This document shows positions 7,536-9,937 of a stretch of 9,937 nucleotides of DNA, one piece after another. The stretch spans positions 1-9,937 of the forward strand of contig AXYY01000029.1 in assembly GCA_000485475.1 (NCBI GenBank). Direction: 5' to 3'. Below the pieces are notes generated by a model. It saw only the letters and a program-made list of their open reading frames with translations. It was not told where the DNA came from and searched no databases. The translations under genes and the position numbers were made by a program. Positions within the stretch are counted from its first letter, which is position 1. Every line of letters starts with the position of its first letter. The DNA comes from Candidatus Ancillula trichonymphae ImTpAt. Lineage in GTDB: Bacteria; Actinomycetota; Actinomycetes; Actinomycetales; Bifidobacteriaceae.

Positions 7536-8701
7536 AGTCTGTGACCTCCGTAGCCCCCCGCCCCCCGGTCCACAATTGCATCAACTTCTGCGGCAAATTT
7601 TTGAACAAGTTGCTGATTTTCTCTTGGCCCTAGATGGGTAGTTGTCATTCTATGAACTAGAATCAGGAAAACTGTAGCGGTCATCGATGACTGGTATATT
7701 GTGCGCGTGCAGCCATTGCAAAAGCTTTTTTTCAACAAATTTCCAACTACTAGCGAACAATTATTGTTTATATGCGGACATTGAAATTAAATGCTACGGA
7801 CTTATTCGGGGGCGTGGACAACACGGCCTCGAACTTCTCCACCGTATCTTGTCTCAAACTCCCCTCAACGGCTAGCTAGTGCGAGTCTAGCGGAAACTTC
7901 ATCATCACTCGGGCGCTTCTGGGTGCGGCTCGGCGTACAGTAGAACTGTGTGGAGCGGCGGCCGCCGTACTTGCTCCAAGAAGTACTTGGTGAACAGCCC
8001 TTGCAGGAACGGTTTTACTTTATTACAGTTTCACTTTATTTTTATACGGTATCCAGGGTTTGAACGCCTGAAATAATGCGGAGTTCAGCGCATACAGCGG
8101 TTTTTCGTGAACCTCTAAATTTCTACGTCTACGTTGTTTGTACAGCTGAGAAATCTACTCGATGAACGAATCTTTATAGTATTTACGATCTCACGCAGAC
8201 CGTCAGTTGCTGCTAAGTCAAAGAATGTAGATTGGTGAACAAGCTTCGCCCTCTCTGTGGTGGGTTTTGAACAGGTTGAAGAGTAAAATTTCCTCTCGTA
8301 TTCTAGTGCCGAACATCGGAACTGGAATGTATCTTCTGCTGTTAATTACGTGCTCTGGGTGCTCAACAACGAATTGCGCAAGAGTTCCGAACTGCCGAAG
8401 TTGTAAATGCTGGGACAGTGTGCCTATTGAAGTAATGAGGGTAATTTGCGAAGTGGTCTTGCCGTTCAGGATTCAAAACGCGCTATATTCCAAACTGCGA
8501 GCCGCCATAAAGTCCAGGTGTCCCTGGTTTAATGTTCAAATCTCCTAGTTTACCATTTTGTTCATGGCAGTAATTGTCGTATTTAAATCCCACAGCAGTA
8601 TTTGCATTGCCTTGCACAAAACTTATTCTATAACAAAACACCATACCAGTAGTTACGCCAACGACTAGTAGTGCAAGAATATAACTTGCAAAGAACTTCA
8701 C
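7532..8701 (-). pseudogene. Membrane-anchored SGNH/DltD-like protein, frameshifted
   Basis: The GTG start (8701) overlaps the gluA stop (GTGA). MKFFASYILALLVVGVTTGM is a single N-terminal membrane anchor without a lipobox. Readable pieces in changing frames include TLAQFVVEHPEHVIN, YIPVPMFGT, LVHQSTFFDLAATDGLREIV, LYALNSALFQAFKPWIPYKN, KPFLQGLFTKYFLEQ and LLQWLHAHNIPVIDD. The end is MTTTHLGPRENQQLVQKFAA and a Gly-rich tail; its stop overlaps the FkbH ATG (ATGA). The total of about 390 codons and the T-H-L-G followed by a helix match the C-terminus of DltD-type SGNH proteins, where the His is catalytic. The N-terminal nucleophile Ser motif cannot be placed. With ACP and MBOAT genes nearby, a DltD-like partner in surface acylation is likely, but another SGNH esterase is possible. 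Confidence 0.5.
7545..7549 (-). promoter_or_regulatory. Shine-Dalgarno site of the FkbH gene
   Basis: GGAGG stands nine bases before the ATG at 7535. It follows a G6-C-G6 tract on the same strand. It supports the early start rather than the internal ATG at 7438. Confidence 0.7.
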
Positions 8702-9467
8702 AACTTCCTTTCTGATCTAGTGGACAGAATCTTGCTCAAAAAGTCCTTCGCTCTTTCAGTTTTGGGCGCGTCGAAGAACTCTGAAGGTGTTGCAGACTCA
8801 ATTATCTGTCCGTCCGCCATGAAGAAGACTATCCGATCTGCAGCCAGACGAGCAAAACCCATCTCGTGCGTGACAACAATCATGGTCATGCCCTCGCCTG
8901 CTAGTTGTAGTATAACATCAAGAACCTCATTTATCATCTCGGGATCTAGCGCACTAGTCGGCTCATCAAACAGGTATTGCCTTGGGGTGCATCGCCAACG
9001 CCCTCGCAATCGCAACGCGCTATTGTTGCCCTCCTGATAACTGAACAGGATATTTATCTGCTTGTTCAGCAACTCCAACGCGCTCGAGGAGTGCCATCGC
9101 TTCTTTCTGCGCCTCAATCTTGTCCTTCTTGAAGACAACTGTCGGGCCTAGAGTAACATTTTGCAAAATAGTTTTGTGCGAGAACAGATTAAAACTGGAA
9201 GACCATGCTAACTTCCGCCCTCAACTTCGCAAGTTCCCTGCCGCTCTTCGGTAGTTTTTCACCATCAGTAAAAATCTGCCCAGAACCTATATCTTCGAGA
9301 CGGTTGATCGTGCGGCAAAGAGTTGATTTCCCAGAACCACTTGGACCGATTATAACAATGACTTCACCTTTTTCAACTGACAAGTTTATATCTTTCAGAA
9401 CATGCAGGTCATCAAAACGCTTATTAACAGCGCTCAGTTCAATAACTGGTGGGACTCTTCTGGTCAT
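8698..9467 (-). pseudogene. gluA: GluA/GlnQ-type amino acid ABC transporter ATP-binding protein, frameshifted
   Basis: The ATPase of a polar amino acid (glutamate/glutamine type) importer, on the inner face of the membrane. It is full length for the family (about 256 codons). ATG at 9467; VIELSAVNKRFDDLHVLKDI leads to the Walker A GPSGSGKST (about residues 40-48) and CRTINRLEDIGSGQI. The Q-loop MVFQ is followed by a two-base loss near 9195, then FNLFSHKTILQNVTLGP. The signature LSGGQQ is followed by TAG (9022-9020) where Gln is conserved, and RVAIARALAMHP. One extra base comes before Walker B LFDEPTSALDPEM. The switch is IVVTHEMGFA, and it ends DFLSKILSTRSERKL with TGA. It resembles actinobacterial GluA closely. 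No permease or binding-protein gene follows; instead its stop overlaps the DltD-like start. Confidence 0.85.
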
Positions 9468-9480
9468 TACTCACACATAC

Positions 9481-9489
9481 ATTGTAGCA
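9481..9489 (-). promoter_or_regulatory. Extended -10 promoter of the reverse-strand gene train
   Basis: On the reverse strand TGC-TACAAT (9489-9481) matches an extended -10 box, with only a weak -35 candidate upstream. The predicted transcript start would be about seven bases from the gluA ATG at 9467, leaving an almost leaderless mRNA, common in actinobacteria. No strong Shine-Dalgarno sequence is present before this ATG. A promoter further upstream cannot be excluded. Confidence 0.45.
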
Positions 9490-9614
9490 CAAATTCTGGA
9501 CAAGGAATTTTCCTTATGAATTGGGGTGGGTTAATAATCTACACGTCTACAACCTTGTATTCAAGAGAGTTGAGCAACTTTTAAGCAAAAAGCGAAAAAG
9601 TTGAACGCCAAAAC
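9490..9614. other. Divergent intergenic region
   Basis: No frame here has a plausible start with coding character. An imperfect inverted repeat, CAACTTTT (9575-9582) with AAAAGTTG (9596-9603), lies just upstream of the forward -35 box and could be an operator or a weak hairpin. The evidence for function is slight. Confidence 0.35.
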
Positions 9615-9643
9615 TTGGCATTCTAATTCTACTGTGGTATAAT
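9615..9643 (+). promoter_or_regulatory. Sigma-70-type promoter of the secreted protein gene
   Basis: TTGGCA (9615-9620, five of six consensus bases) and a perfect TATAAT (9638-9643) are separated by exactly 17 bases, with TGG directly before the -10 as an extended element. Transcription would start near 9650, about 30 bases before the ATG at 9680. This is the strongest promoter visible in the window. Confidence 0.85.
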
Positions 9644-9666
9644 ATCCAAATAACTGTAAACTGGAT

Positions 9667-9674
9667 AAAAGGAG
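9667..9674 (+). promoter_or_regulatory. Shine-Dalgarno site of the secreted protein gene
   Basis: AAAAGGAG ends five bases before the ATG at 9680, a good spacing that fixes the start codon. Confidence 0.8.
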
Positions 9675-9679
9675 TTTTT

Positions 9680-9937
9680 ATGAAGATAGTAAAAATATAT
9701 TCATTAGCACACTAGCAGTATTGCTAGTTGTAGGGGTTTAAACAGCGCGTATGCGTCCAACACTCCGTCCGCACATCTGAACAGGATATTAAATCTGGTA
9801 AGAACTCTGATCACTTCTGGACAGAAAATAATGATAAAGGAACAAAGACGAAGGTTCATGTTAAAGTGAAAAATACTGGTGCGGATAATACTGAGTTTTT
9901 CATCGTAGAAGATGTAAAAGGATATGCCGATGACTGG
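9680..9937 (+). pseudogene. Small secreted protein, 5' part, frameshifted in the signal peptide, cut by window end
   Basis: Starts MKIVK with a strong promoter and ribosome binding site. The rest of a signal peptide is spread over other frames: FISTLAVLLVVGV (hydrophobic core) and then NSAYAS, with a likely cleavage after AYA. Past 9776 a further frame is open to the window end: SEQDIKSGKNSDHFWTENN, TKTKVHVKVKNTGADNTEFF, IVEDVKGYADDW. The mature part is hydrophilic with alternating hydrophobics, like a small beta-rich extracellular domain. I do not recognise the family. At least two one-base slips are needed to join the signal peptide to the mature part. It is divergent from the gluA-led gene train and may share a regulatory region with it. 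Confidence 0.6.

Noticed and set aside
7185..7641. Forward-strand frames of 76 and 132 codons
   Set aside because: They are antisense to the FkbH N-terminal domain, whose reverse reading has clear family motifs.
8483..8701. Lipoprotein or solute-binding protein gluB after gluA
   Set aside because: The N-terminus is a single membrane segment without a lipobox, and no binding-protein motif follows; the C-terminal T-H-L-G region fits a DltD-like protein better.
8720..9519. Forward-strand frames of about 105 codons
   Set aside because: Antisense shadows of the ABC ATPase, which has intact Walker A, Walker B and signature motifs on the reverse strand.
9561..9603. Intrinsic terminator from the CAACTTTT/AAAAGTTG inverted repeat
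   Set aside because: AT-rich stem with a 13-base loop, no T run after it and no gene ending there; at most a weak operator candidate.

Overview
The window looks like DNA from a host-associated, low-to-moderate-GC Gram-positive bacterium, most likely an actinobacterium. The best pointer is an ATP-binding protein very like actinobacterial GluA (glutamate/polar amino acid ABC transporters). An ACP-dependent envelope acylation cluster and a repetitive surface protein also fit. No RNA gene, IS element or CRISPR array was seen. No genus can be named from the sequence alone.

Almost every gene is broken by frameshifts or in-frame stops. Conserved motifs survive on both sides of each break, only in different frames, so the genes below were rebuilt by following the motifs. 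Several proteins also lack central or terminal blocks: the HAD core of FkbH, the middle of the MBOAT protein, the back half of MaoC and the C-terminus of the SDR. The same damage hits unrelated genes and sits partly at homopolymers. A noisy long-read consensus is therefore at least as likely as true gene decay. Gene identities are firmer than gene integrity.

Layout. Positions 1-4140 (+): remains of a large secreted or surface protein made of degenerate beta-rich modules of roughly 115 residues, resembling Cna-B/SpaA-type prealbumin-like repeats, with an (AGT)n microsatellite near 3352-3386. Positions 4140-9467 (-): a tightly packed gene train, read right to left: gluA-like ATPase, a membrane-anchored SGNH/DltD-like protein, an FkbH-family protein, an acyl carrier protein, a DltB-like MBOAT acyltransferase, a MaoC-type hydratase and a FabG-like SDR. 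Junctions are 4-base (GTGA, ATGA), 3-base (TGATG) or 14-base overlaps, with good Shine-Dalgarno sites, so this is probably one operon. Positions 9468-9679: divergent intergenic region with a promoter on each strand. Positions 9680-9937 (+): start of a small secreted protein cut by the window edge.

How the genes may work together (inference). In the classical dlt system DltA loads D-Ala on the carrier DltC, and DltB (MBOAT) with DltD passes it to a cell-surface polymer. Here the carrier, MBOAT and DltD-like partner are present, but the loading enzyme is FkbH-like. Some FkbH enzymes load a glyceryl unit from 1,3-bisphosphoglycerate onto an ACP. SDR and MaoC enzymes could then adjust the ACP-bound acyl group. 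The window thus suggests a dlt-like envelope decoration system using a non-amino-acid acyl group.
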